A stretch of DNA of 64,000 bases, taken from Marsupella aquatica. Its lineage: Eukaryota; Marchantiophyta. Under the pieces are notes generated by a model. That model saw nothing but the letters and a program-made list of their open reading frames with translations, was not told where the DNA came from and searched no databases. Where the stretch lies: positions 8,060,001 through 8,124,000 of the forward strand of contig OZ316893.1 of NCBI GenBank assembly GCA_973895155.1. The letters run 5' to 3'. Position numbers and translations under genes: made by a program. Positions 33,646-45,416 of the stretch are shown piece by piece (the first letter of the stretch is position 1; each line of letters begins with the position of its first letter).

Positions 33646-34795
33646 TTCGGTTTGGGATGAGCTAATGTCTTAACGATTTTTGGGGGCACGGTGGAACTGT
33701 GAACATTGACATACAAAGTGGTGATCGGATAAGGAGGCCTACGGAGTGGAAACTTGCACGTTGAGTTGAGAGATTGTTCACATATGGCTAAGCAATTTCA
33801 ATCTTCATATTAGACGGTTTTTCGACGGTTTTTGAGGTCCCGACTTGATTACCGAGGGGAACGTGGCTTTCGTGATATGATTTGGTTTCTTGTAAGACGT
33901 TCGTGATCATTAAAGGAAAGTTGGTGCGAGTGGTGTTGCTTTGGAATGCGGTGGTGAAGAAATCAATGTGTTTCATTGAGTTGTCGCGCAAAACTCTTGG
34001 ATTGAGTTGAGCTCAAAATTTCTGGCTATGGTGGCTAGGTCAAAATCAGTGATCTGAATCGAATTTGATCTCCCTCAATTCTTCATCGTTTTTAGAGTTC
34101 TTTATATCGATTTGAAGCGCCTTGAAGTCTAGTTTCAGAATCTGAAATAGGGTTTGCTTTTTGTTAAAACCCCAAAGAGATATCTTAGATATCCCGCCGG
34201 GGGGTAAGTCTGCCACAAGTATTTACTCGCCCGGGATGGCGCACGGACGTGAAAAAATGGTCGAGGGGGTGACAGGGGGCCAAGGGGGCACGTGGCAGCC
34301 CCAGGGCAGCTCTGAAAAATTTCCCACAGGGCTTGTACAAGGGTTGCAGGAATTTAAGGAAAAGATACTTTTCCAACAAGCTCGTTTTTGCGACGGAATC
34401 AAAATTTAGGCAAATCATTCGATGTTGTATCGACACAATATTTTGCAAGGGCATACTTGAGGGAGTTGAGTAGGGGCTTGTACAAACTATTTGTCAAACC
34501 AACTTTTCTTGCGGATTTGAGTGAATTGATTCTCCTCGGGGCTCCAATTTTGATGTTTTGACCCCCTCTTACTCGGCGGTAAAAATATCTCAACTGAGAT
34601 ATATTTTTGCCAAACGGATTTTGGGATAAAATTTGATACCTTCTAGGGTATCCAGGGGTGCTTTTGGATTTCAATTTCAGCAACTTTCATTTTTGGTCAT
34701 TTTGTGGCTGACGCTGTCGTGCTGCCATGCAAATTTGCGTGAAATTGAGAAGCTGCAAAGTGATTTTTGGCACTTCAAGGTCCTAGGGGTATACA

Positions 34796-35590
34796 ATGGC
34801 TCCATCAAAAGTTACTAGTACCAAATATGAGGTGGAGAAGTTTATCGGCCATAACAATTTTACGTTATGGCAAGTTCAAATGCAAGACGTGTTAGTTTCG
34901 CAAGGTTTGGGCGCAGCATTGAAAAGTCAACCATTGGGCATGTCTGAGGAGGATTGGGAGGACATCTGTGCATGAGCTCTTAGCTTGATTCGGTTGCACT
35001 TGGCATCTGATGTTCTACTCCAAGTGTTGATTGAGGATTCACCGACAAAGCTGTGGGAACGACTCAAACAGATGTACCAAAAGAAATTCTTGGCAACTTG
35101 CTTATACACTACCTTGAAGTTGATGACACTGCACATGATGGAAGGTACAAAACTTGCCGATCATATTGATACCTTTAACTTGATAGTGTCCGAGTTGGCC
35201 ACTCTCGATGAAAAAGTTGAAGACGAGAAGAAAACTTTGTTTCTTCTTATCTCCTTGCCCAAATTGTACAAGCATTTGACTCAGACCATACTCTATGGTA
35301 AGGATCAGATTTCCTATGATGAGATGGTGAGCATTCTTCTTGCGGATGACAGTAGGAAGAAAATGCATGTAACATCTCATGCTTCCTCTTCTGCTTTATC
35401 AGTAACGAAGAGTCGATTTAAACAAAAAATATCAATTCCTCAACGCTCTCGATCCAAGATTTTGGATTCAAAAGGTGTGGAGTGTTGGAATTGTGGCAAG
35501 ACAGGCCACATCAAAAAGAATTGCAAAAACAAACCAAAGATTGTTTTTCATCAGCTAGTTTGGTTGTGTCTGATGAATAAGGATTTACTT
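34796..35590 (+). pseudogene. gag: Copia gag region
   Basis: From the ATG at 34796 the frame encodes a copia-type gag (YEVEKFIGHNNFTLWQVQM near the N-terminus, then an LW..L...Y.....A..L...L block). It is broken by an in-frame TGA at 34973 after 59 codons. Past it the frame stays open through the nucleocapsid zinc knuckle CWNCGKTGHIKKNC near 35480-35521, then a frameshift separates it from pol. The TGA is consistent with CGA having mutated to TGA. Capsid and nucleocapsid functions are known for the family; this copy is broken. Confidence 0.9.
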
Positions 35591-38500
35591 TGTGCACCGA
35601 TTCTTCTATTGTGCATGAACTTGATTGGATTTTGGATTCTGCTTGTTCTTATCACATGACTCCAACAAGAGCTTCTTTTCATTCCTATGAATCCACTACC
35701 GGAAGTGTCTTGATGAGGAATGATCAACCCTGCCAGATAATTGGCATGGGTACAGTAAAAATTCAGATGTCTGATGGCGTTCTTCGAACGTTAACAAATG
35801 TCAAACATATTCCTCATCTCAAAAGAAATTTGATTTCTCTTGGAGCTTTGGACACTGTTGGATGTCAGTGGAGTACAGTTGATGGCATTTTGCAAGTGAA
35901 GAACGGATCTCTCAATGTCATGAAAGCCAAAAAGAAGGGAAATTTATATATCTTGGATGGAGACACCATCCTTGGCAATGTTAATGTGGTTTCATCAAAG
36001 GAGAACCAGACACGCTTGTGGCATGCATGACTAGGTCATATGAGTGAACAAGGATTGGCGGTGTTGTGTAAGCAGAAACTCTTGCCCGATGCAAAGTCTT
36101 GCAAGCTAGAATTTTGTCAGCATTGTATTCTTGGCAAGCAGCATCGTGTAAGTTTTAACATTGTTCATCATACCTCCAAGGATATACTCGATTATATTCA
36201 TTCTGATGTGTGGAAACCCCCTGTTCTTTCCATTTCAGGCATGAAATACTATGTCTCATTTATTGATGACTATTCACACATGATTTGGATTTATTTCATG
36301 CGTGAGAAGTCGAAGGTGTTTCCAATCTTCAAGAAGTGGAAAACATAGGTTGAGACACAAACGGGAAAGAAGGTGAAGTATCTTCGCTCAGACAATGGTG
36401 GTGAGTATATTTCCAAGGAGTTCAACCTCTATTGTGAGCATGAAGGCATTACTCGACATAATTTGACCAATGTGTATACTCCATAGTAAAATAGTGTTGT
36501 AGAACGGCTCAACAGAATCTTGTTGGAGCATTCGCGGAGTATATTAAGTCAAGCAAGTCTTCCACAAATCTTTTGGGCTGAAGCTGTTAATACGACAACG
36601 TATTTGCTAACTTTATCTCCAGTTAGCAGCATTGGTTGTAAAACTCCTTTTGAGATGTGGCACCAAAGACCTACTAATTATACCAAACTACGTGTGTTTG
36701 GTTGTGAGGTATATGCTTTCTTGCCTCCAATATCATGCACTAAATTTGATCCAAAGTCTGTGCAGTGCATATTTCTTGGTTATCAAAAAGGAGTGAAAGG
36801 GTATCGCCTATGGGACCCTTTGGCACAAAAGCTGGTAGTCAGCTTCAATGTCTCATTCAATGAGGTTTCCTCATTGAAAGAGGGGGAGAAAATGGTGGAA
36901 ACTCCAGATGTTGACAGGATTGAGGGGGAGATTGAGCATGAATATGCTCACATGTAAACCAGTGTCAACGCCAACACCAGTACCAGCAGCATCAGAACCA
37001 ACTGCTGAAGTGTCAGAATCATCAAGGAGATCTTCATCAAGACCTCACAAGGAGCCTACACGATTTGGAATTTGGTTTCTATCTGACTACATGGATATTG
37101 ATGATGAAGATGTTGATGATTCTTGGAATGTGTTGATCATTGAGGATGGAGAACCATCCACTTATTCAGAGGCCATGGCTTCCCTTGAGAAGCCAGAATG
37201 GATTGCCGCCATGAATAAAGAAATGAAGTCACTCTATGACAACAAGACGTGGCAACTAGAAGAGCTGCCTCAAGAAAAGCAAATAGTTGATTACAAGTGG
37301 GTGTATAAGGTGAAAGAAGGAGGTAGTGATCACGAGGAGAAGATTTACAAGGCAAGGCTGGTTGCCAAGGATTTTACACAACGCAAAGGTGTGGACTATA
37401 GTGATGTCTTCTCTCCAGTGATCACACAAGCTACCCTTTGCTTACTCATGACACTTGTGGTTATTTTTTTATCTCTGCTTGGAACAGATGGATGTTGACA
37501 TAGTTTTCCTATATGGTTTGCTAGAAGAGGTGATCTTCATGAGACAGCCTTAAGGGTATGTCAAAAGAGGCAAGGAGCATCTGGTGTGCAAGCTGTTAAA
37601 ATCCTTTTATGGATTGAAACAAAGTCCAAGACAGTGGAACAAGAGGTTCAAAGATTTTATGTTGTCACTTGGATTTATTCAAAGTGTGCATGACTGCTAT
37701 CTATACATGAAGAGAGTGAATGATAAAACTTTTGGTTTTATCTTGCTAGCTCTAGTCGCGAAACTCGACTACCTTAGCACTTAGCTCCGGCGTCGCTGAC
37801 TCCGATGCCGAGCTCCCTTAAATGGTCCAGGCCCGGATAGGCCATCCGGGAAGGACTTAGCACGGGGAGACTTGTGGGCAATGAGATGTGGCACTAGCGA
37901 GGCAAGGGGCCAAGCTGGGGACACACACTAAGGACTTGGACTAGCCTATGGCTGGTCGGGTCAAGAGCAAATGGGTCGGGCTCAAGGATGGTCGTCCGGA
38001 CTATCGGATGGGCTTTGAGTTGTGAGGGCTTGGGAGTGAGCTCCTCTTGGGCCCAAGGCCAATGTAGTTGACGCCATTGGCAACGGACGCTTGGGGTGCA
38101 AGTTGTGGTTCGATCTGGGTTGGGCCGGTCGGGGGCCCCGAGCGGCGATTAGACCTGAGGGCCTAGGCATGAGCACTGGGTCGGCCCGGTCACAATGGGC
38201 TAAGGCACTCCGCTTGCGGTTGCCTATCAAGAAATTTATGGGCGTTGCCAGTTGGTGGCGCACCCATTATGCGCGATGGGATCCGGGTTGAGGGCCAAAT
38301 GTTTAGGGACCAAAGTTGGTCCGGGGGTGGCAGGTCTCCTGAAGCATATATGAGGGGAGTGGTGTCCTCCTGGGGGCTAAGGCCGAGCCGAAGTTGTGAG
38401 CCACGGCGGTCGCGACACTAAGGGAAACCGCCAAACGGACATGGCGATATCTTCCCAACGGGAAGTCCGTTGGAGGACTTCTTGGATGCGTTGGAAAGCT

Positions 38501-40007
38501 CTTGAGGAGGGCGCCCTCCTGAGCTCAGATGGGTTTGGGGGTGCCAGGGGTTCTCGTGGTTTGTGGGTGTTAGCTTGCCCGCTTGCCAAATCCTGTCGAA
38601 CAACAGCCAAGCCGCGTTCAGCCTCCCAAGGGAACTTGCATTGGGGAGGCAAGGCCAAGTAGGTACGGAGGCTGAGTCCCAAGGGCGCTTGGTCCCTAGA
38701 TCATCGGTGGGGCGAACCGGGAGCGGTTGTTAGAGTCGGGGCCGTTCTGGTCCCGGTGTGTTGAGACAAGCTTGGGACAAGCTTTAGGACAAGCTACGCT
38801 ACTTGGGCCATGAGCATGTCCTGAGGTTAGGGCGGTCAGTTGGTGATGGATAGGTACGAGCTCGGGTACGAGGGGGAACTAGGGCCGCGCCCAAGGAAGG
38901 AGTTGTCCTGGACGGACAGTGGGCGTGGGTTCTGATTCTGGCTTATGGCATCGGGAGGACCTATCACTGACCTATTTACCAACGTCTGTTGAGCTTGAGT
39001 TAGGATGCTAGACTTGGCAAGTTTTAGATCCGGAGGGGTTACTTACCGAGGTGTTTGGTTGCTTGTGTAGACAGTGAGGACTGTTGAGTAGCGGTCGTGT
39101 AGGTGAGCAAGTGCAGCTTTGTATGGGAGAGGCCACAGGGGTGCTAGAGGCACTTGGATCCTTGCTCAAGGTATTCCATGGAGGCGTTTGGGCACCAAGG
39201 ACACTTAGGCGCAAGTACCCGTAAACCTGTTTCCTGTTTACTGTCACGCGTGCCATACGCGGCGTCACATTTCAAGCTTTCAGTTGCATCCTGCCCCACA
39301 GATGCAATTGAGAGAGGTCATATGTCTAAGGTTCCCTATGATAGTGTTGTGGGCAATGTATCTTATGGTTTGTACTAGGCCCAATATAGCACATGTTGTT
39401 GGATTGGTGAGCAGTGTCATGGCTAATCCAGGAAAGATACATTGGGAAGCAGTGAAGTGGATATTACGTTATCTACAGGGAACCTCTACTGTTGGACTGC
39501 TGTTTGATGCACACAGTGAAGATGCAGAATCATTGATTGGCTATGTGGACTCTGACTATGGAGGAGATTTGGACCAGAAGAATTAAGTCCACCTCAGGAT
39601 ACACTTTCATTCTTGCAGGTAGATGTGTGAGTTGGAGGTCTACAAAACAGAAATGCATATCTCAGTCTTCTACTGAAGCTGAATATGTGGCAACAGCTGA
39701 AGCAACTAAGGAGGCGATTTGGTTAAGCAACTTGGTGAAGGATTTGGGGATTACACAACGCATTGTGCTTCTCCATTGTGATAGCAATAGTGCTTTACAC
39801 ATTGCTGCCAACCAAATGACACATGGCAGAGTTAAACATATTGATATCCGGTATCACTTCATCAGACAGGCAGTGTCAGCAGGAAAGGTTGAGCTAGTCA
39901 AGATTGATGGTAAACTCAATCCAGCTGACATGTTAACCAAGGTTATCCCTCATGGTGATTTTGCAAGACATTGTAATTCACTGCAGATCTTAGCTTCACA
40001 TTGCTAG
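35590..40007 (+). pseudogene. pol: Copia pol region (protease, integrase, RT, RNase H), broken
   Basis: Domains in order: protease with the DSACS active-site motif (about 35635); a GAG-pre-integrase H/C zinc-binding segment (LGHMS...CQHCILGKQHR, 36031-36150); an integrase core with DVW, SDNGGEY and a following Glu (36205-36510); the CIFLGY..GVKGYRLWDP region (36760-36820); the N-terminal half of reverse transcriptase (PEWIAAMNKEM...VDYKWVYKVK, 37190-37310) and LKSFYGLKQSPRQWN (37595-37640); then, after the insertion, RNase H (SQSSTEAEYVA and the C-terminal HIDIRYHFIR tract, 39600-39900). In-frame stops occur at 36028, 36346, 36484, 36487 and about 37551, with frameshifts near 36900, 37500, 39370 and 39580. 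The YVDD catalytic motif is absent because it falls in the replaced stretch. Confidence 0.9.
37750..39220. other. GC-rich segment replacing part of copia reverse transcriptase
   Basis: Copia coding similarity stops after FGFILL (about 37748) and resumes at about 39222-39260 (KPVS, then AASHFKLS). The intervening ~1.5 kb is markedly GC- and G-rich compared with the element, contains no copia protein, and has a TATA-like CATATATGAGGGG near 38346. It begins at a small palindrome TAGTCG-CGAAACT-CGACTA (37753-37771). Roughly 90 codons of reverse transcriptase are missing, so it is a replacement or an insertion plus deletion. It could be a fragment or solo LTR of another retroelement; no target duplication was found. 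Confidence 0.75.
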
Positions 40008-40029
40008 CAGCTAGCTCAAGGCTAGAGTC

Positions 40030-40038
40030 AAGGGGGAG
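40030..40038 (+). promoter_or_regulatory. Polypurine tract
   Basis: AAGGGGGAG directly upstream of the 3' LTR, the standard plus-strand priming site of plant copia elements. Confidence 0.85.
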
Positions 40039-40040
40039 TT

Positions 40041-40368
40041 TGTTAGGGTTTTGACTCAACCTTGGCTAGGTAAACTAGAGTAAGTTAACCGGAGTAACAT
40101 TAGTTGACTAGACTCTTCATGAAGGGATAATCCTCTTGGTGTCCCATGGAGAGAGAACACTTAGTTGAGAACTTTGTGAGAGAGAGAGAAAGCTTGGACC
40201 ATGGAGCTACATGGTGATATGTACTTTTCGTATTCATAGTGAAGCTCTTGGTGCGGCCGTGGACGTAGCCTTGACGGGGTGAACCATGTATCTAGCTTTG
40301 TCTTGGTGTACCGTAGTGTTGTATGATTGACGATTGTGAGACGTCATGCTGTCCGTTTCGATCCTACA
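40041..40368 (+). repeat. Copia 3' LTR
   Basis: Begins TGTTAGGGTTTTGACTCAAC, ends CGATCCTACA and is followed by the target duplication ACTCC. Confidence 0.95.
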
Positions 40369-41439
40369 ACTCCCACCAAGTCAGACTTGTGTGTTTTTAA
40401 GTGTTTCTTATTTAAACTCCAAAAATAACTACCGCAGCTTTCCCAAAGGTTAGTGCAAAATTACCATCCAGAGTTAAAAATATATATTTACCTTCACAAC
40501 AACAAGTAGTTAGAGCAAGAGGTAGAGTTTGTGGTCTTGTCGAGAGTATTTACGGATAGAGTCTTATAGTGCTGAAAAATAAGACACTTAACTGTTGTCA
40601 AGATTTCCCCGAGGTGAATTTCAACTGATATTTTACTCATGGCAGGGCATGTGGCAAGTTTGAATACCTGCACACCTTTGATCAGCAAACTGCCAATTGT
40701 CCACTCTGACATCAAGACTTCCAACATTCTCCAAACTTGCACCCACATGAACGTGTGGTGAAAGCTCAACCCAAATTGCAGCTACTCCCCGATCATTCTC
40801 CAACCCAACATTTATTCTCCTCCGTTCATATCAATTTCAGAGAGGGCTCTACAACCCCATACATGGATTGTTTCAGATGGTATGGACTTATATGCTTTGC
40901 AATCCAGCTGGACATTGCCAAGGACATATTGTGGGGGAACTTAGAGGTGGGCGAAGAATACAGGACTGGAGACAATTCATGCCAATAATGATAGCAATAT
41001 GTTATTCATCCTCACTCCTATCTTGTCAGCAAACATATAATGCTGGTTTGGAAGGCGTATTCCAGTTATATGCAATATGTTGATTTCTAGTGCAAAGATC
41101 AACACTTATAGGGATCTCAATGAGCAAAAGTGGAAAATTTTACCTCTGCCAGTTATAAGCACCCGGTTGATTTCTAATACAAAGATCAACACCTACAGAC
41201 CCCATTGAGCCACATGTAGCCTATGATGACTTATCATGTCTCTGTCCCCAATTGTACAATGCCCATCCAGTCCAGCTCCCTTGCATGCAACTAATACAGA
41301 AAATCATGGTCAATAATAATTCCTTTTGGCAGCATATATCCTAGCTTGGTGCAACTCAGGCTACCCGGGAGGCTACCTAGCTTCCATATTTAATTACTAA
41401 GAATTTATGAGTTTGTGATGTATAGTCTGAGGTATTTGA

Positions 41440-42290
41440 GCTTGTAGTCCAGAAGCTCTACCATAAACACCTAAGGCAATGCCTTCCCCATAGTTATAGT
41501 TGTCCTTATCTCCAGGGTTGACTTGGAGTCAGTACACACTCAGCATCAGCCCAGGCTCCATCCTTGTGTGACAACAAGAACCTGATTAGGCCATGATGGT
41601 TAAACCACCCCTGGCCATATAAAAGGAGAAGTGTCCAAGAGTTCTCATTTGTTCTCATCCTTCTCCAGACTCTACGGTGAGACTTTGCTCCACGACTTTG
41701 CTCCACAATTCTCAGGAAAAAAGTACTAAATATGGTGAAACCTGGTGGATCCAGATTGTCATGGACAGCAGTGTGTTGAGGCATTCATAGTCATTTGGGT
41801 TAACGAGTAAGGCAGCTGTCGTTCACATCTTCCGGTGCCCCTTGCAGGTCTCCTTTCATAAATTTGTTTCATGATGCACCTTTCCTCCGACCCAAAAACT
41901 CTGTGGCCTTGTAATTGAATAAACTTATTGATGTCTGTGCGAGAGCCCTGCCAAAATCTGAGACTGCAAATGAAAGACACCAAGTAGATTCAGATGAGAG
42001 GAGAATGAAATTGCCAAAGGAAGATATTATAAGGGTACTGCAATGGTTGTCCTTCTCTACTGACACTCAAAATAAAACATGCTTCACAAAACTTCAAGAA
42101 ACCTCCATCACAACATGCATATATACAACAAAGAGCTCAAGAGATGCTATATTTATACATCTATTTTTTACGTATGGTATTTTCACCAAGTGGTAAGATT
42201 TCTTACCCTCAAATATAACAAATTTCTGGGTCGATGCTGCCTTGCTATCTTTATAAAGCTGAAGTGCATTGTCCATCATCATTCCGGCCG
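41440..42290 (-). pseudogene. Decayed TPR-like exons of ARM gene, copy B
   Basis: Counterparts of the copy A downstream exons are visible but broken. LIRFLLSHKDGAWADA (about 41530-41590) aligns with VKYLLGDHNRARANA of copy A; a frameshift then puts the matching NPGDKDNYNYGEG reading in another frame. Another segment at about 42245-42275 reads DNALQLYKDSK, matching YEFALQAYEDTK in A. A splice-acceptor-like TTTGCAG is kept at about 41962-41968, as is the equivalent TGTGCAG in A. I infer a decaying gene end. Confidence 0.5.
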
Positions 42291-42353
42291 GCTACTTCTA
42301 ACATCACTAATCATCTACCTTGGATCAAATCTTCTATCCAAACATTGGAACTC

Positions 42354-44096
42354 TTAAAGTCTCTCAAAGACTTTGGGAAATTGGTGGAACTTGACCCTGG
42401 TTTTAACATCCTTAAACAACTGTTGTAATGCCAAAGTTGCCCAATCTTGCACATCCTTGCTTACATCATCACCCATGAGTGCCACAAGTCTCTCAATCAC
42501 GTTTGGAAATTGGCCAATCTTCATCCTATTTCCAACATCCATTGCCAACTGTCCTAATGTGAAAGCTGCCTGTCCTTGTACATCCTCCCTTACATTGTTG
42601 GCCAAGAGTGCCACAAGCCTCTCAATTGCATTTGGGAATTGGCCAATCCTCTTCCTGTTTTCAGCATTCATGGCCAACTCTCCTAATGTGAACGCTGCCT
42701 CCCTTTGTACATTATCCCAAGTTACATCATTGTCTAAGAGGGCCACAAGTCTCCCAATCGTATCTGGAAATTGGCCAATCGTGATCCTATTGTCAACATC
42801 CCTAGCCAAGTGTCCCAATGTGAGAGCTGCCGATTGTTGGACATCCTTGCTTACATCCTCAGCCAAGAGCGCTACAAGTCTCCCAATTGCATCTGGGAAT
42901 TGGCAGATCTTGATCCTGTTCTGAACATCCATAGCCAACTCTCCTAATGTGAGAGCTGCAGACCGTTGGACATCCTTGCTTACATCCTCAGCCAAGAGCG
43001 CTACAAGTCTCTCAATTGCATCTGGAAATTGACCAATCTTGATTCTGTTTTCAACATCCATGGCCAATTTTCTTAATATATAAGCTACTGGCCCTTGTAC
43101 ATCCTCGCTTATATCCTCGGCCAAGAGTGCCACAAGATTACTATTCACATCTGGGAATTGGCCAATCTTCAACCTGTTTTCAGAATCCATGACCAACTTT
43201 CCTAATATATAAGCTGCTGGTGCTTGAACATCCTCACTTACATCCTTGGCCAAGAGCGCAACAAGTCTCTGAACTACATCTGGAAATTGTCCAATCTTCA
43301 TTCTGTTTTCAAAATCCATGGCCAAGTGTCCTAATGTGTAAGCTGCTGGCCCTTGTACATCCTCACTTACATCCTCAGCCAAGAGCGCCACAAGGCTCCC
43401 AATTGCACCTGGAAATTGGCCAATCTTCATCCTGTTTCCAACATCCATGGCCAACTGGCCTAATGTGAGAGCTGCCGACCGTTGAACATCCTGGCACACA
43501 TCCTCGGCCAAGAGTGCTACAAGTCTCCCAATGGCATGTGGAAAGTGACCGATTTTGATCCTGTTTACATGATCCATGGCCAACTTTCTTAGTATGTAAG
43601 CTGCTGGCGCTTGTACATCCTCGCTGATATCCTCGGCCAAGAGCGCCACGAGTCTCCCAACCACATCTGGAAATTGGCTGATCTTGATTCTGTTTTCAAA
43701 ATCCATGGCCAAATGTCCTAGCGTGAGAGCTGCTGACTGTTGGACATCCTTGCTTACATCCTCGGCCAAGAGCGCCACAAGTCTTCCAATCGCATCTGGA
43801 AATTCACGGATCTTGATCCTGTTTTCAGCATCCATCGCCAATTCTCCTAATGTGAAAGCTGCAAACCGTTGGACTTCCGCACTCACATCCTCGGCCAAGA
43901 GCCCCACAAGTCTCCCAATCATATCGTGGCTCACATCCTCGGCCAAGAGCCCCACAAGTCTCCCAATCACATTTGGAAACTCGCCAATCGTGATCCTATT
44001 TATAACATCCATAGTGAACTCTCGAAATGTGGAAGCTGCATCTTCCCTTACATCCTCAGCCTGGAGTCTCCCAATGACATTTGAAGATTCGACCAT
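42354..44096 (-). CDS. Armadillo/HEAT-like repeat protein, copy B
   Basis: A 580-codon frame with about 13 tandem 43-residue repeats (IGQFPDAIGRLVALLAEDV then SKDVQRSAALTLGELAMDVENR), the same solenoid type and 129 bp DNA period as copy A. Differences from A: the repeats have more Ala-Tyr (APAAYILRKL) variants; one unit carries an extra codon (DNDVTWDN); and one short SHDMIGRLVGLLAEDVS unit is partly duplicated near the N-terminus. The ATG at 44096 is the first in this frame because an in-frame TGA lies 7 codons upstream. The conserved upstream ATG (MAINPE, the partner of MTINPQ in A) is out of frame here, so the N-terminus is shifted. The frame ends directly at FERL-stop, where A has a splice-donor-like site. 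It may be a functional shortened protein or the start of a pseudogene. Confidence 0.65.
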   Translation of the reverse strand: MVESSNVIGRLQAEDVREDAASTFREFTMDVINRITIGEFPNVIGRLVGLLAEDVSHDMIGRLVGLLAEDVSAEVQRFAAFTLGELAMDAENRIKIREFPDAIGRLVALLAEDVSKDVQQSAALTLGHLAMDFENRIKISQFPDVVGRLVALLAEDISEDVQAPAAYILRKLAMDHVNRIKIGHFPHAIGRLVALLAEDVCQDVQRSAALTLGQLAMDVGNRMKIGQFPGAIGSLVALLAEDVSEDVQGPAAYTLGHLAMDFENRMKIGQFPDVVQRLVALLAKDVSEDVQAPAAYILGKLVMDSENRLKIGQFPDVNSNLVALLAEDISEDVQGPVAYILRKLAMDVENRIKIGQFPDAIERLVALLAEDVSKDVQRSAALTLGELAMDVQNRIKICQFPDAIGRLVALLAEDVSKDVQQSAALTLGHLARDVDNRITIGQFPDTIGRLVALLDNDVTWDNVQREAAFTLGELAMNAENRKRIGQFPNAIERLVALLANNVREDVQGQAAFTLGQLAMDVGNRMKIGQFPNVIERLVALMGDDVSKDVQDWATLALQQLFKDVKTRVKFHQFPKVFERL

Positions 44097-45416
44097 GGAG
44101 CCTGAGAAATCATTTCAAGCCCAAACTCGGGATTAATGGCCATAGTTAGAGATAAGAGCAAGGTGGGGGCGTTTCAACCCCTCCATCGAGCACGAAGCCT
44201 GAACTCTGTCGGAATTTTGGGACTCAAAATCAAAAGCAACCTCAAGTCTAACAACGCCGAAGCTGGATCTAGCCATGGACAAATTAAGCAAGCTAATATT
44301 GGGAACTATGGGCTAATATGAACTACATAGTGACACTGGACCCAAAACGATCACCTGTGTGTGTTGCCGGTTGTCGATCAGGAGTCCCTTCATCTAACAT
44401 GACATCCGAAACAACTACGTTAGATGCTCCAGATGTTGGTTTATTCTTCCGAATCGAGCACCACAGACATCACATGCAGAAGCAATGTACTGATTACAGT
44501 ATCAGCAAGACCAGATACGCGACACAAACTTGTACGATTTTTCGATAATCCGTGTGACAAAGAACCAGAACATGTCATGATCGCTTTAGATTTATAACTA
44601 GTAACAACTAAGCAAATGAAAATCGCGGATGATAGTGTTGGATGCCAGACTGCAAATTGACTAAAGTTAACAAGAATGAACTTGAGTCAACTCAATTAAC
44701 AAGACTTCCGAAACCACCAAAATCAGCACCTTGATCCCGACCTTGATTTAACGAGACGAACTAATTATCTACTTAAAACGTCAATTGGCGAGAAAATGAA
44801 CGACAACAATTCGATTACACGCCAAAATCCAGATGACGCTAAACGCAAATACTTGGACCCGTCACCATTCATATTTTAGGAGCCAATCTCTGGCAAAGAG
44901 CTGACCTTCTTCATGAATACTTTCGAAAATCTTGGTACACTTGTCCGAAGCTGGTGACGACTCCGGAGTGAGAACATCATGACCTGGATAGGATTGAACA
45001 CGAAGTTATTGTTACGATGGATTGGTGGCCAGGATGAGTAGACCAACTTTTCAGATTACACAGTGGAAAAGCATGGCAAGTCATTCACGGGGCAGAGTCA
45101 ATGATATCAATCTACTTTGAAAGCCCGTGCTCAAGCTTTCTCGACCACATTGCATTTCATTGCAGCTTCTGTAAGGTACGTACGGCATTGCGCCAGCTTT
45201 GGACTTGTACAATCCATTCTGTACAAAGCTCAAATTGAAGTACAACGCACGTTATCCAAACTCAGATGTCCCTATTTTAAGACGTATCGTCCCAGAAACA
45301 TTTTAACAAGGGGTTGAAAGCAAATAAACTATAATCTTCTCGACAGTCAATGCCACTATGACGGAACTCTTGCAATCAAGAAGCAGGGTGAAAACTTTCA
45401 ACAGAACTTCAAAGAA

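Larger units (their letters stand above)
33308..40368 (+). mobile_element. Ty1/copia LTR retrotransposon, degenerate, with internal insertion
   Basis: A 7.06 kb element bounded by the 5 bp target duplication ACTCC (33303-33307 and 40369-40373). It has LTRs of 324 and 328 bp, a primer-binding site and polypurine tract, and the copia order gag, protease, integrase, reverse transcriptase, RNase H on the plus strand. About 1.2 kb of leader precedes gag. The two LTRs differ at roughly 14 of 320 aligned sites plus small indels, about 4-5%, so insertion is not very recent. Several stops and frameshifts, and a ~1.5 kb GC-rich segment replacing the middle of reverse transcriptase, make it non-autonomous. 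It separates the two copies of the segmental duplication but does not resemble either. Confidence 0.95.

Noticed and set aside
40494-40900. Decayed protein kinase domain on the minus strand
   Set aside because: Some short runs loosely resemble catalytic-loop patterns, but no frame holds two adjacent kinase motifs.
42373-42924. 183-codon plus-strand frame over the copy B ARM array
   Set aside because: Same periodicity artefact as in copy A, and much shorter than the sense frame.
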